Shown: piece after piece, positions 12,801 to 21,704 of the stretch
How positions within the stretch are numbered: position 1 is the first letter of the stretch
Layout: each line of letters starts with the position of its first letter
Translations under genes and position numbers: made by a program
The notes under the pieces: generated by a model
The model's input: the letters and a program-made list of their open reading frames with translations, nothing else
The model's database searches: none
Told to the model about the DNA's origin: nothing
Assembly (NCBI RefSeq): GCF_001039355.2
Contig: NW_019775070.1
Location: 1 to 41,778 of the forward strand
Direction of reading: 5' to 3'
Origin: Lingula anatina
Taxonomy: Eukaryota > Brachiopoda > Lingulata > Lingulida > Lingulidae
Length of the DNA stretch: 41,778 nt

Positions 12801-15800
12801 GTAGTTGATTATATAATAGTAGCTCAAGATATGTTTAGTAAATGTCATAGTATGCACGTATCTCCATGTAGTGACTTAGTAGAATGTCATCATTTACACT
12901 CATTGCTAAACGGCAGATCAAAGGTACCTGATCACGCATTTTTATCATTTGTGCTAGACACACATGTTCAGTTAACAGAAGAATCAGAGTGCTCAATAGA
13001 GAATAACAGTGCTCCAAGTAAGGGTAGAAGGTTTAATTTCAATAAGATAAATGAGAATTTTATGGCATCTCATATGTGCAGAACAGCAATTTTAAACATA
13101 ATTGAACGGATACAGTGTAATCGTGAAGAGCAAGAGGATATAGACAGTATATACAGGGATTTTACAGATGTTGTTTTAAATGAAATGAATAAAAATATAC
13201 CCTACTTGGATGCATCAAAGAAAATGAGAAAAAAGTGTAAATCAAGAAAACGATTTTGGAACGAGGAGCTGCACGACTTTTGGCTAGAAATGAACAGACG
13301 TGAAAAAGCTGTCCGACGGGCCAAAAATAAAAAAGAGAGACAAGGGCTTTTTAAATTGTTTCGCGAGGCACAACATGTGTTCGACAGAAAGTTTAGATTC
13401 TTCGAAAGAAAAGACAGATTAGAGAGGTCTACCAACATTGAAGAGTTGCATGCTAGAGACCCTAAGCAATTTTGGCAACAAGTGAACAGGTTAGGTCCTC
13501 GTAAAAACAAAACCATCCCATTAGAAGTTTATGTTGATGGAAACGTTACCACTGATAAAAACACTGTAATAAATAAATGGAGGGATGATTTCCAAATGCT
13601 GTACAATAACTATGGGAATAATGAGCCTAGGAAAGACAAACACAAGGCTGACATACAAAATAGTAATATTCTGAAAGAGCAATACATGATAGATCCTCTG
13701 TACGAAAGTAATGGGATGTTGAATAGAAACATTGATATTAGTGAAATAGTTCGTGTAATAGCCAAAATGAAAAAAGGAAAAGCACCTGGAGTAGACATGC
13801 TGCCCAACGAAGTGTACAAATGTGATAATGCTATTAAAGTTATGCATAAATTATTTCAGTTATGCTTGGATTCAGGAAAGATTCCCTCAGTATGGCGGAA
13901 GGCAATTATTTGCCCTATTCCAAAGGACAGTAAATTGGATCAGAGGGTTCCTCTGAATTATAGAGGAATTAGTTTATTATGTTGCTCAGCAAAAATGTAC
14001 ACGAGTCTTTTAAACGATAGATTAACTGAGTTTTTTGACAACAGAAATGTTCTAGTAGATGAGCAGAACGGTTTTCGCAGGGATAGGTCTTGTCAAGATC
14101 ATATATTTGCCTTGGATTCTATCATAAGAAATAGACTTAATGTTGCATTATCAACCTTTTGTGCTTTCATAGACTTTCATAAAGCATTTGATTGCATCGA
14201 CAGAGATTATTTAATGTACAAATTATTGAGATCTGGTATAGATGGTAAAGTATACTGGGCTATTAGAAACATATATGCATTTACAGAAGCTTGTGTTAAG
14301 GTAGGAGACATGCAATCTAATTGGTTCAATACTGAATATGGTGTAAGACAAGGTGATAATCTATCACCAACCCTATTTGCCTTATATATTAATGATTTAG
14401 CGCAAGAGATAAAACGGATCTCGAAAGGTGTTGAAGTAGGAAAAAACGTTGTAGATATATTATTATATGCAGATGATGTGGTATTTATTGCTCCTACGGA
14501 GGAAAACTTGCAAACTATGCTTGATAAGCTAAGTGAGTGGTCTTATAAATGGAGTTTATTTGTTAACCAAAAGAAAACAAAAATCGTACATTTTAGAAAA
14601 CCAGGTGTTGAAAGGAGTAACTTTCAGTTTAATTGCGGTGGAGTGCCACTTGATTATGAAAAGTCTTATAAATATCTTGGAGTTACCTTAGTAGAGACAC
14701 TTAATTATAGTACAAATGCAGATGTGATGTCTCATGCTGCAGGTAGGGCACTGGGTTCCATAGTAGCTAAGTATAAACATCAAGGATATATGGGGTATTC
14801 CACGTACACAAAGCTTTTTGATTCTTGTGTTAGTCCCATTCTAGAATATGCAGCAGGTGTTTGGGGATATAATGAATATAAGCAGCTAGATAAAATTCAG
14901 TTTAGAGCCGCCAGGGTATTTCTTGGGGTGCACAGATTTACTCCTCTTCTGGCCATAGAAGGAGATATAGGTTGGATGAATACTAAATATAAAAGATGGT
15001 TGCACCTTATAAGATTGTGGAACAGACTTTTGAGCATGAGTGACGATAGGATTACAAAACAAATTTTCATTAGAGATTATGACTTGGCAAAAGAGGGTAA
15101 CATTAATTGGTGTGCTCATGTCTCTCGAGTTTTAGCTGTTTGTGAAATGGAGCATTTGTTTAATGATTTAGTTTATTGTGATGTTGGCGTTATAAAGAAC
15201 ATATTATTTAAATTGCAGGAGAGAGCCTGGAAAGAAGCAGTATTAAAAAAACCAAAGTTAAGGGTCTACAGAAAACTTAAAGAAAATTTATCTGTGGAAA
15301 ATTATGTTAAGTACAATTTAAAAGCTGCGGAAAGATCGATTACGGCCCAGTTTAGATCAGGGGTTCTTCCATTACATGTAGAAACGGGCCGCTTTGTTAA
15401 CAGAAAATTAGATGACAGACTATGTTTTCTTTGTAACACACAAAAAGTAGAAGATGAGTATCATTTTTTTATTTGATTGTCCAATTTATAAAGATTTAAG
15501 AAAAAAATGGTTTGAAAAAGTAAAAGTGGGTGATCTTATCTTTCATGACCTGGAAGTGGTTAAGGAGAGACCTCAAGTGCTTTTTACAGATTTTCATAGA
15601 AGCACAGCGAGGTTTCTCTTTAACTGCTTTCAGGTCAGAAAGAAGCTTCTATATAACTAATGTTTGGTAACCGGTGACTCTGTAAGCCCATAGGGCTGGG
15701 CCGTTACTTATATATTCACATTATTGTATTATATTTGTATATATTCGGCATTGTCACAGAAATAAATCAATTTAACTACTACCACGAACTGAATGAATAA

Positions 15801-18800
15801 TTACATAATCAACAAAACAAATTTCTAAAAACCAAGCAAAATAAATTTATACGAGGAATTATAATATATGGAAATAAATGAAAATAATCCATATATATTA
15901 TATAATTAGATCAAACCTGTTATCATTTGCAGAAGTGTTGACTTTCCCGAAGCGTTTCCACCCAAAAGAACAAACATTTCTCCTTCGAACAAGTCCAGGG
16001 TCACATTGTTGACAACGCGCCGTTTGCCGTAAATCTTTCAAAGTAAATTGGCGAAACGAAAGGGTTAATATTATAAGCACAGGAGCAATTAATTTTTTAT
16101 ACCTTAACATCAGCGATTTGTTTAATTAAATGTGTTGGAATTATGATATCAGTCCAAAGATAATGTGTAATGGCGTATCTTTTTCTCTATTTCTGTATTT
16201 GTACATATACATTCAATTTTTGAAGTATTTGCACTATCACTGGTGAAATACATTGGGTATCCCAAAGTCTAAAATTCTCCACATATTTGGTACATTAAAT
16301 GAAATCCTTTCCGCCCGTGCATGAGCATATTGCATGAAAAACTATGACATTTTAGTATTGTTTAATTGGTATCAGGACAATTCCCCCCGGACAATTCCTC
16401 CCCGGACTATTCCCCCCGGACAATTCCCCCCCCCCGGACAATTCCCCCCCCCCAGGACAATTCCCCCCCTNNNNNNNNNNNNNNNNNNNNNNNNNNNNNN
16501 NNNNNNNNNNNNNNNNNNNNNNNNNNNNNNNNNNNNNNNNNNNNNNNNNNNNNNNNNNNNNNNNNNNNNNNNNNNNNNNNNNNNNNNNNNNNNNNNNNNN
16601 NNNNNNNNNNNNNNNNNNNNNNNNNNNNNNNNNNNNNNNNNNNNNNNNNNNNNNNNNNNNNNNNNNNNNNNNNNNNNNNNNNNNNNNNNNNNNNNNNNNN
16701 NNNNNGGGGGAATTGTCCGGGGGGGGAATTTTCCGGGGGGGGGGGGGAATCGTCCTAGAATCTGTTTAATTTTATACTCATCAGCGTTAAAGAGGTAGTT
16801 CATAGGTTTGGAAAAAAGTCTCAAGAGACAATGCAAACCAAAGGACCCCCAGCATAATTACGATCACCTTTGTCAGTTGGGTAAGTGACATCAGGGGGGT
16901 CTGCCCACCGTGACAGCCAGTGCCGCCGTCCTCTCGTGTACTAGCCTCGTGTAGACTGGTGTCCGATGGGAACTTACGCTGGGGCCGTTTGCAACATCGG
17001 TATAAACACTTCCGTGAAAAATATAGGAGTATTTGAGTTTTAACATTTCATGCTTATAAAGAAAAATGACACATTATTGGCATTTCCATCATGAAAAAAC
17101 ACGTATTTAACAAGATTACTCTTTATTAAAATCTTTATAAAAGAAACTGAAATGCGAGACCTGGAATGTGATTGGTTCTTTATTAAGTCGAAAGGTGACA
17201 AAACAAATCAGTCTAGTAAACCTTAATAAAATGATCTAAAATCAATGAATAAACAGTTCACGCACAGCGTTTTAAAAGTACATCTAACTAAAATGACAAG
17301 CTCCTCACCGTAAACGGAAAATACCACGCCTCTGCTACGGCGTCGGTCCCCGGAAAGACCCGACTGAGGTACCATATGCACAACATATACAGTACTATAT
17401 CCACCACCAGGGCCAACATCACGTCCATCATTGAGAAGTTGTCCCCAAACGTGGTCGGATCCATGACATTGTCCCAGCGTATACCTAAATGTAAATGTAA
17501 ATCAGACCCAAAAGTTATCCTACTGTACAAACAAATAATAAAAATGAATACATAAAAATAATAATGAATGAAATATGTTGGTTTGCTAACTGGGAAGATC
17601 ATCTCCCTTTAGGATGTAGACAGATGTGTATTCAACTTAACAGTCTCAGTCGTAGAGAACCATCGGTATATGTTGAACATAACATTAAAGAAGAAGAGAA
17701 CGAGAAGGGAGTCACGTGTACCGATTGACCGCATCCTCCAAAACCCAGCCTGGACTTATACTGTAGTCTAAAATTTACTGCCCACACAAAAATAATTTAC
17801 CCTGATTAAGCGGAGACCGACAATAGCATGCAACCTGCAGGAAGCCGATCTTCAGAGCACAGTTTGGCAGGAGACAGAGAATACTCTTCTGAGCCCTGCT
17901 ACACGACAGGTAGAATAGCGGCATGCTGAAGCACGCTGGGGACAGGTAGGCCACCATACAGAATGCTATAGCGGCGACTAGATAAGAGACAATAGCCAAA
18001 GGATATAAAAATAAGTTCATTTATTATAATTTGAATCCAATATTTAAAAGTTCATCAAAAGGTTTAAAAAATCTTGCTAGGTAAAGATTATTATTTTGAT
18101 AGAAGTGAGTTGATGTTAACTTAAATGAACTAATTCCCTATTAACCTGTATTCCAATTTTTTTACTCAATAAAAAACAGATTACAATGCAGCTTATTATT
18201 TACTACTTACTAGTACAAATGGTGTACACTTATTTTTTTTTCGGTGTGAACACTTTGGCATGTTACAATTGATTCAGATGAGGTCAAACTGAAAATGGAT
18301 ATTAACCTAAAATACCTCGCTATAATTTGGTCATGCCATATATAACTTTACCAGTTTTCAACTCCATTACAAGTGTGTCCGACAATTTGAATTTTAGAAC
18401 TTGAATGAAGGTTCTACCATCGCGATTTTTTCTCAAAACTTTGGATAGCAGAAACCTATGTAATTTTTATTCTCTTTAAAGGGGGCGTTATTGAGAGATG
18501 CAGAAAATGTCGCATTTGCAATATAACGGTCTTTAATGGCAATTATCCTTTTAAGAATAACCTCATGTGAACGCATTTCTGGACACTCACTGGTGGAATT
18601 CAGCGTGCTGCACAGAAAACACAGCATGATGGACGCAGTGACGTAAAGGTATAAGAAAACCAACGTTAACGAAGTGTCTATGAGGGCGGACAGGCTGCCG
18701 GCGTTCCCGCCTTGCCCAAATGGATAGGCATGAAGTGAGAATAAAGCAGCGATCGTAATAGGAACGAAAAAGAACGGAGCCGTGTAAATGAACCACGAGA

Positions 18801-20855
18801 GCCAGTAAACTTTCTCTGATACACCACATGTCTTCAGTAAAACCTGAAATGAGCAAAATTTGGACGTTTTGATACTTTATGGATATAGCTATAATAAAGG
18901 CCGTTAAATCAGTGCTATTCATACTTTTATGTAATATTTATTATACTTAGAATCAAGGGCACATCACTTCAGTAAAACCCAAAATATCCCATTTTGAAGT
19001 TTGTATATATTTTAATGTTTACCTTAACAGAATTGTTATTGCTGTGCAGTACTTGAGAACCAAGGGGATTTTTTGACACAAACATCTTCAGCATGCTTAC
19101 TCACTTTCAGGCCCGTTTCTTTCTCAAATGTGATGTAGCGCGTGATTTCCAGCACCAACATTGTATACCCAAATATAAGGAAGGCGGCCATAGTTTCAGA
19201 GTAATATCCCAGCGCAGCTTTTAAGTATCCACTAGTTTTGTGCTGAGGCATGGGGAATTTCTTAAGTGCCACTTCAAGTTTTTCATATTTGTGGGGCTGT
19301 GTCCGAGGTAGGAGATCCATCAACGTCCTGTCCACGGCATTCTGGACAGTCAGAAAACCATTTGAATCATATTCTAATAAAAAAGAAAAAATGCTATGAC
19401 TCAATAGTCAATAAACATTATGAATGCTGCGATTACTTAAACAAGAGCCTTTTTAAGCAACAGATATATGGAACCTCGTTTTAGGAAAAAGTCTAATGTA
19501 TGGATTCCTATACATCCTTTATGACTGAACGCTTTTCTGTTTTTGAAACATGCCAATGTCTCAATTAACATAAGTAGTTAATTATTGATTACACGAGAAA
19601 ACACGTTGAGGGAGCAGGGGCGGATCCAGGATTATTGGAGGGGGGTCCGTTTTTTAGGAATGAAATACCTCGGATACAAAGCCGACCCTCGGCCCCCTTG
19701 GCGTCGGGTTCGGGTGCCCCGAAAATTGGGTGTTTTGGAGGTACAGCGGAACGGTGCCATTTGGTACGGTTTAGCACTATGGTTCAGCTAGTCAAAGTTC
19801 GAGTTTCAAGCGGGGAATATTAGTGTAATTTTTTCAGAAACCGAAGGAGGGGACCCCCAAATCCGCCACTAAAGATCTAGAGGAAGCCAAGAGTATTAAA
19901 CTTCTTTAACCTTAGGCCTAACTTTTTTTAAAGAGAAAAAAAACTGTAATTAATTAATTAATATTAATTATAATGAATATTTGATAACCTGGCCCTGCTT
20001 CGAAATAAAACGTCCGCACAATATTAGTCAACCAAGCTCTTGTTTGATGAGGTGCCGGTTGGGAACGCAATCGGATGGTGTACCCAAACCTTGGATTCGG
20101 CCTGTCATGTGAAAAAGCGTCGTCTTCAAATATGATCCCTCCGACGAAGCCGAACACGTCTGCCTCTTCCTGAAACCTTCGGAGCAACACGGAGCTGTTT
20201 TCCATATTATAAACTAAAAATCAAGTTTGATCTACTCGTTTACAATAGAAATAATTTTCAAGCAAAATACACTCAATGGAACAAAATTCTAGATTGAATC
20301 AATACTATAAGAAGCTATGGGTAAACACTAATACCAAGGGTATTTGTGACAATTTAAATCATGCTTCTCGTTGTGTTCAATATTGCAATTTATAGCACAT
20401 ATGATTAGGCATACTGTTACAGTATCCGAATAATCAATAAATTGTGAAGTACGCCCTATCCCATTACGTTTCAAACAACAGTTACTTAATATTGAGAATC
20501 TGGACTTACCATTAAAAAACTGCCCAGCGCGTGAGCACCTAAGCTCCATTTGTAACTTCCACCGAAAATCCTCTGGAACCCTGCCACCGCGGCTCGTCTT
20601 CGGTGTAACTCCCAGCGAAAGATAATACGACCCTGGGGCATGAACTCCAGGGTATATAGGTACCCGTTGGGATGGAAACGTTTGATTACCCGCAAAATAA
20701 ACCTCCGGTTCTATCTGCAGGGTGAGTCTGAATGCCAATAAGGTACTTCCGCTGACGACCATCAGCAACAACGTTATGATGGTGCCGAGTTTGTTGCGGC
20801 GGACATACTGGAGACGCAACCACAGGAGCTGGCGTAAGTGGAGTAGAAAAAGCAT
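3471..20855 (-). CDS. Gene B: complete ABCA-subfamily (ABCA3-like) full transporter, 20 coding exons
   Basis: Exons, in coding order: 20855-20510, 20213-19989, 19373-19105, 18843-18591, 17977-17801, 17484-17309, 17008-16868, 16034-15917, 12001-11847, 11531-11376, 10985-10772, 8969-8720, 8433-8354, 8167-7061, 6775-6539, 6196-5855, 5541-5408, 5110-4923, 4362-4192, 3888-3471. They join in frame to 5157 nt (1718 residues plus TGA), close to ABCA3 in length. Order: TM1, loop 1, TM2-6 (residues 1-482), linker (to 529), NBD1 (530-743), regulatory segment, TM7, loop 2 with the conserved AYHSMPLALN, TM8-12 (854-1415), NBD2 (1416-1718). NBD1: P-loop GGNASGKST at 554-562, Q601, signature replaced (LPTSTRSALS, 653-662), Walker B IIALEE (Asp to Glu at 677), H-loop Gln710. 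NBD2: P-loop degenerate (GLDDRDKET, 1423-1431), Q1470, signature SCSAGTKRKLS, Walker B D1546-E1547, His1579. Expected to be a multi-span membrane protein moving lipids; substrate unknown. All splice phases agree with gene C. Confidence 0.9.
4192..4362 (-). CDS. Gene B exon 19: NBD2 signature, Walker B, H-loop
   Basis: 171 nt, too short to stand out on its own. Encodes AGTKRKLSTAIALIGKP, Walker B IIFLDEPTTSVDP and LILTSH. Donor GTGCGT gives phase 2 and, joined to exon 20, LTSHITEECEMQC. Confidence 0.87.
4363..4922. other. Gene B intron 18
   Basis: 560 bp, no recognised element. Short open frames on the minus strand here have no coding features. Confidence 0.5.
4923..5110 (-). CDS. Gene B exon 18: NBD2 Q-loop and helical part
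   Basis: 188 nt. Q-loop VGYSPQSCSLMGDLTCREML is normal. Acceptor CATACAG; the donor is GCGAGT (GC-AG). Joining to exon 19 restores the signature SCSAGTKRKLS across the junction, which supports this donor. Confidence 0.85.
5408..5541 (-). CDS. Gene B exon 17: NBD2 start with degenerate P-loop
   Basis: 134 nt. GEALGMIGLDDRDKETLF replaces the usual GLLGPNGAGKTTTF: the GxxxxGK[ST] pattern is broken at Gly and at Ser/Thr. The following FRMLTGD is normal. Acceptor CATCCTAG, donor GTGAGA. Confidence 0.87.
5855..6196 (-). CDS. Gene B exon 16: TM12 and short link to NBD2
   Basis: 342 nt (gene C 375). After TM12 come only about 50 Ser/Arg-rich residues ending LSVRRG, which run straight into the P-loop strand. 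No A-loop (LTKVY-type) segment is present before NBD2. Confidence 0.85.
6539..6775 (-). CDS. Gene B exon 15: TM region 2 (TM11)
   Basis: 237 nt, identical length to gene C exon 15. Acceptor AACTAG, donor GTAATG. Encodes LSPPYNLAAGLM, matching the ABCA PxxxLxxGL stretch. Confidence 0.85.
7061..8167 (-). CDS. Gene B exon 14: TM7, extracellular loop 2, TM8-10
   Basis: 1107 nt, the largest exon. It starts in the basic stretch before TM7 (LISWRRRWLTFSQLILLV), carries several N-glycosylation sequons in loop 2 and the ABCA motifs AYHSMPLALNLVNNA, RLLFVSGATGLTYWL and RCCWD. Donor GTATGT. Confidence 0.93.
8354..8433 (-). CDS. Gene B exon 13: short Ser/Glu-rich linker
   Basis: 80 nt (gene C 59 nt; the difference of 21 keeps frame). 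Acceptor TTTTGTAG, donor GTAAGT. Ser/Thr/Glu-rich cytosolic linker before TM7. Confidence 0.78.
8720..8969 (-). CDS. Gene B exon 12: regulatory segment after NBD1
   Basis: 250 nt, as in gene C. Ends with the family motif LGVSSFGVSAATMEGIYL (usual: LGISSYGVS...LEEVFL). Acceptor CATTTCAG, donor GTAAGT, phase 2. Confidence 0.85.
9440..10110. repeat. Imperfect tandem repeat of about 320-330 bp in intron 11
   Basis: Blocks at 9540-9770 and 9880-10100 share AATGGTCATCATGG, AACAGCATAATGACC, TCAGAAAATGTGACTAGCA and CATGGAACTTCAAAGTCACA-like strings in the same order. A further weaker relation continues to about 10480. It is non-coding. Confidence 0.7.
10723..10752. repeat. Short perfect hairpin next to exon 11 donor
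   Basis: Arms of 14 bp (TATGTACAGACACA and its complement) with a 2-bp loop, about 20 nt inside intron 11 from the gene B donor. Next to it (about 10662-10718) lies an imperfect GGCGAC/GGCATC repeat. Confidence 0.75.
10772..10985 (-). CDS. Gene B exon 11: NBD1 Walker B, D-loop, H-loop
   Basis: 214 nt. Walker B IIALEEPTKNMDP (Asp to Glu before the catalytic Glu). H-loop LSTQSMQEAEAL (His to Gln). Ends MAELESNYG at donor GTGAGG. Confidence 0.87.
11376..11531 (-). CDS. Gene B exon 10: NBD1 helical part with lost signature
   Basis: 156 nt, acceptor TTCGACAG, donor GTAAGT. Where ABCA proteins have LSGGxxRKLS this exon has LPTSTRSALS, followed by the expected LALALMGNPK. Confidence 0.87.
11847..12001 (-). 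CDS. Gene B exon 9: NBD1 Q-loop
   Basis: 155 nt, as in gene C. Encodes the Q-loop SLCRQKSALFDYLTVEQHL. Acceptor AAAATAG. The donor is GCAAGC, a GC-AG intron; gene C has GTGATA here. Confidence 0.85.
12020..15790 (+). mobile_element. Non-LTR retrotransposon (LINE) in intron 8 of gene B, antisense to the gene
   Basis: Encodes an APE-type endonuclease plus reverse transcriptase in one long frame, then a 3' UTR with a small stem-loop (AGCCCATAGGGCT, 15685-15697) and AATAAA at 15761. No ORF1 is visible before the ORF, so the copy may be 5' truncated or of a one-ORF type. Both ends are approximate: I could not define target-site duplications. The RT looks closest to the Jockey/CR1/L2 side of LINEs, but clade is uncertain. 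Confidence 0.85.
12117..15660 (+). CDS. LINE ORF2: endonuclease and reverse transcriptase, with one late frameshift
   Basis: ATG at 12117 (ACCATGG). Open to 15476 (1119 residues). Endonuclease motifs: QLNVCGW near the start, CETHL, GDFNSRIG, DYIIV, and PDHAFLSF. RT motifs: KAPGVDMLPNE, NYRGISLL, NGFRRDRSCQDHIFAL, FIDFHKAFD, GVRQGDNLSP, and the catalytic YADD (about 14466-14477), followed by NQKKTKIVHF. The C-terminal zinc-knuckle-like region begins CFLC and is broken: at the T7 run 15464-15470 the frame shifts, and the natural continuation (FDCPIYKDLRKK) is open in another frame to 15660. The likely cause is a one-base expansion of the T run, or a sequencing error. Otherwise apparently intact, which implies recent insertion. 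Confidence 0.88.
15917..16034 (-). CDS. Gene B exon 8: NBD1 A-loop region and P-loop
   Basis: 118 nt. Encodes IYGKRRVVNNVTLDLFEGE and the intact P-loop GGNASGKST. Acceptor TTGAAAG; donor GTTTGA is weak. The following intron is 3.9 kb because of the LINE, versus 309 bp in gene C. Confidence 0.88.
16035..16867. other. Gene B intron 7 with assembly gap
   Basis: An 833-bp intron in this assembly, containing 235 N (16471-16705) inside a C-rich/G-rich array. True length unknown. Confidence 0.9.
16374..16754. repeat. GGACAATTCCCCC array in inverted arrangement around an assembly gap
   Basis: Left of the gap, units of the type CCGGACAATTCCCCCC repeat 5-6 times (16376-16470). Right of it the reverse complement appears (GGGGGAATTGTCCGGGG, 16706-16748). 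The two sides therefore face each other and the gap sits at the centre, most simply a transposable element with repeat-rich inverted ends or a collapsed palindrome. Confidence 0.7.
16868..17008 (-). CDS. Gene B exon 7: cytosolic linker before NBD1
   Basis: Found by alignment with gene C exon 7. It begins CLYRCCKRPQRK (gene C: WLMRIGKKQK) and ends PLMSLTQLTK (gene C: PWMSLFRLTK). Acceptor CACGGAAG, donor GTGATC. 141 nt, phase 0 at both ends. The middle is diverged, so the acceptor is the least certain point. Confidence 0.7.
17309..17484 (-). CDS. Gene B exon 6: FGDNFS loop and TM6
   Basis: Acceptor CATTTAG, donor GTGAGG. 176 nt. Ends AEAWYFPFT, the usual PWYFP-type exit from TM6 in ABCA proteins. 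Confidence 0.85.
17801..17977 (-). CDS. Gene B exon 5: TM5 and following loop
   Basis: Acceptor TTATCTAG, donor GTAAAT. 177 nt, identical in length to gene C exon 5; encodes CLLPNCALKIG. Confidence 0.85.
17978..18590. other. Gene B intron 4
   Basis: 613 bp. AT-rich; I see no element or conserved structure beyond the splice sites. Confidence 0.5.
18591..18843 (-). CDS. Gene B exon 4: TM3-TM4
   Basis: Acceptor ATTTCAG, donor GTGAGT, phase 1. It starts VLLKTCGVSEKVYWLSW, matching the ABCA intracellular helix that precedes TM3. Confidence 0.85.
19105..19373 (-). CDS. Gene B exon 3: end of loop 1, TM2
   Basis: Acceptor TTATTAG, donor GTGAGT, 269 nt as in gene C. It encodes the ABCA motif FLTVQNAVDR and ends at the EKETGLK just inside the membrane. 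Confidence 0.85.
19374..19988. other. Gene B intron 2
   Basis: 615 bp. It holds a non-autonomous repeat at about 19614-19872, entered separately. The rest is AT-rich, with TTAATTAATTAA near 19950. Confidence 0.6.
19614..19872. mobile_element. Short DNA element with GGCGGATC-type ends, in gene B intron 2
   Basis: The left end reads AGGGGCGGATCCAGGATT and the right end, reverse complemented, TAGTGGCGGATTTGGGGGTC: imperfect inverted ends around a GC-rich core unlike the surrounding AT-rich intron. It has no coding capacity and looks non-autonomous; family not assigned. Confidence 0.5.
19989..20213 (-). CDS. Gene B exon 2: extracellular loop 1
   Basis: Acceptor TTTTTAG, donor GTTATC. 225 nt, the same as gene C exon 2; shared residues include VGGIIFEDDAF and GYTIRLRS. 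Confidence 0.85.
20510..20855 (-). CDS. Gene B exon 1: start, TM1, start of loop 1
   Basis: The ATG (20855-20853, context CCGCCATGC) is chosen because it aligns with the starts of genes A and C. An in-frame ATG-less extension reaches further up, but a likely acceptor (TTTTGCCACAG) lies just before. The donor is GTAAGT. 346 nt, phase 1. Confidence 0.85.
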
Positions 20856-21298
20856 GGCGGAATCTCTCTGTGGCAAAACCAGTTCTGCAACAATCAAAAC
20901 ACTCATTTGTGTTAAAACTAAATTAAATAATCAATAACTTTCCTCTTGTACATGTACCACAATTCTTTATCGAAGGAAACTTGCAGTTCATTGAAGCACC
21001 TGCTGATAAAAGCGTACCAACAATACAACGGTCTTCACGCCATTCGGCAGATAACATGTTTAAAGCATCATCATTGAAACCAAAGTAAGTTATTTGGCTA
21101 TGAATGGGACAGTTGTTAAATAATAAAGTTGTTAATAATGAAATGAAATAGAAACAGACTCATAGAAAAGAGAAAAATCACCATGTTTCTGTCAGGATTT
21201 GTTAACAAGCAAAAATAGAATGACGCGGCCTTTGTCCCATGATAAAGATCATCACCCTTTTCTTTATTTTTGATCTTGGAGCTGGTTTAACGCAACAA
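20856..21298. other. Upstream of gene B
   Basis: Expected to hold the 5' UTR exon and promoter of gene B. I see no match to the shared A/C upstream region and no clear core promoter. Confidence 0.35.
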
Positions 21299-21304
21299 AA
21301 ACCA

Positions 21305-21305
<1 letters not shown>

Positions 21306-21366
<61 letters not shown>
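21306..21366. repeat. (TA)n microsatellite
   Basis: About 60 bp of uninterrupted TA repeats. Confidence 0.97.
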
Positions 21367-21369
<3 letters not shown>

Positions 21370-21668
21370 TTCAAGTGTATATTGGCCGCTTGTAAGTTTA
21401 CTAACCAGATGTTTCTAAATCTGATGCACATATGATAAAGATAAACTATTTGACAGATAACCTTCATTTTTCGATATTGTATCAGTGATTGTGTGTGTGC
21501 CCACGATTTTGCCCTACAGAGTGTAAGGGTTTGTTACAATTTGTCCGTATCTACGTGCACAAACGTGTACGATACGCAATAGCGGAACGACAAGGATCAC
21601 GTTCTCGTCTCTCTAAATCCCCATATTACCTTTTTGTTTCACTAGTGCTCATGGCGCTGCAGGCTATA

Positions 21669-21698
21669 CTTTCAAGAATGTACCAATATTCTTGAAAG
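21669..21698. repeat. Small palindrome next to MITE
   Basis: CTTTCAAGAAT and its complement separated by 8 bp, 6 bp left of the MITE at 21705. Confidence 0.7.
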
Positions 21699-21704
21699 TA
21701 ACAC

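Noticed and set aside
16334-16836. Long open frames across 16334-16836 on both strands
   Set aside because: They consist mostly of N and of a C/G-rich repeat; no real coding content.
3471-20855. Gene B as a pseudogene because of its broken ATPase motifs
   Set aside because: All 20 exons have usable splice sites, agree in phase with gene C and join to an exact multiple of three with a single stop at the end.
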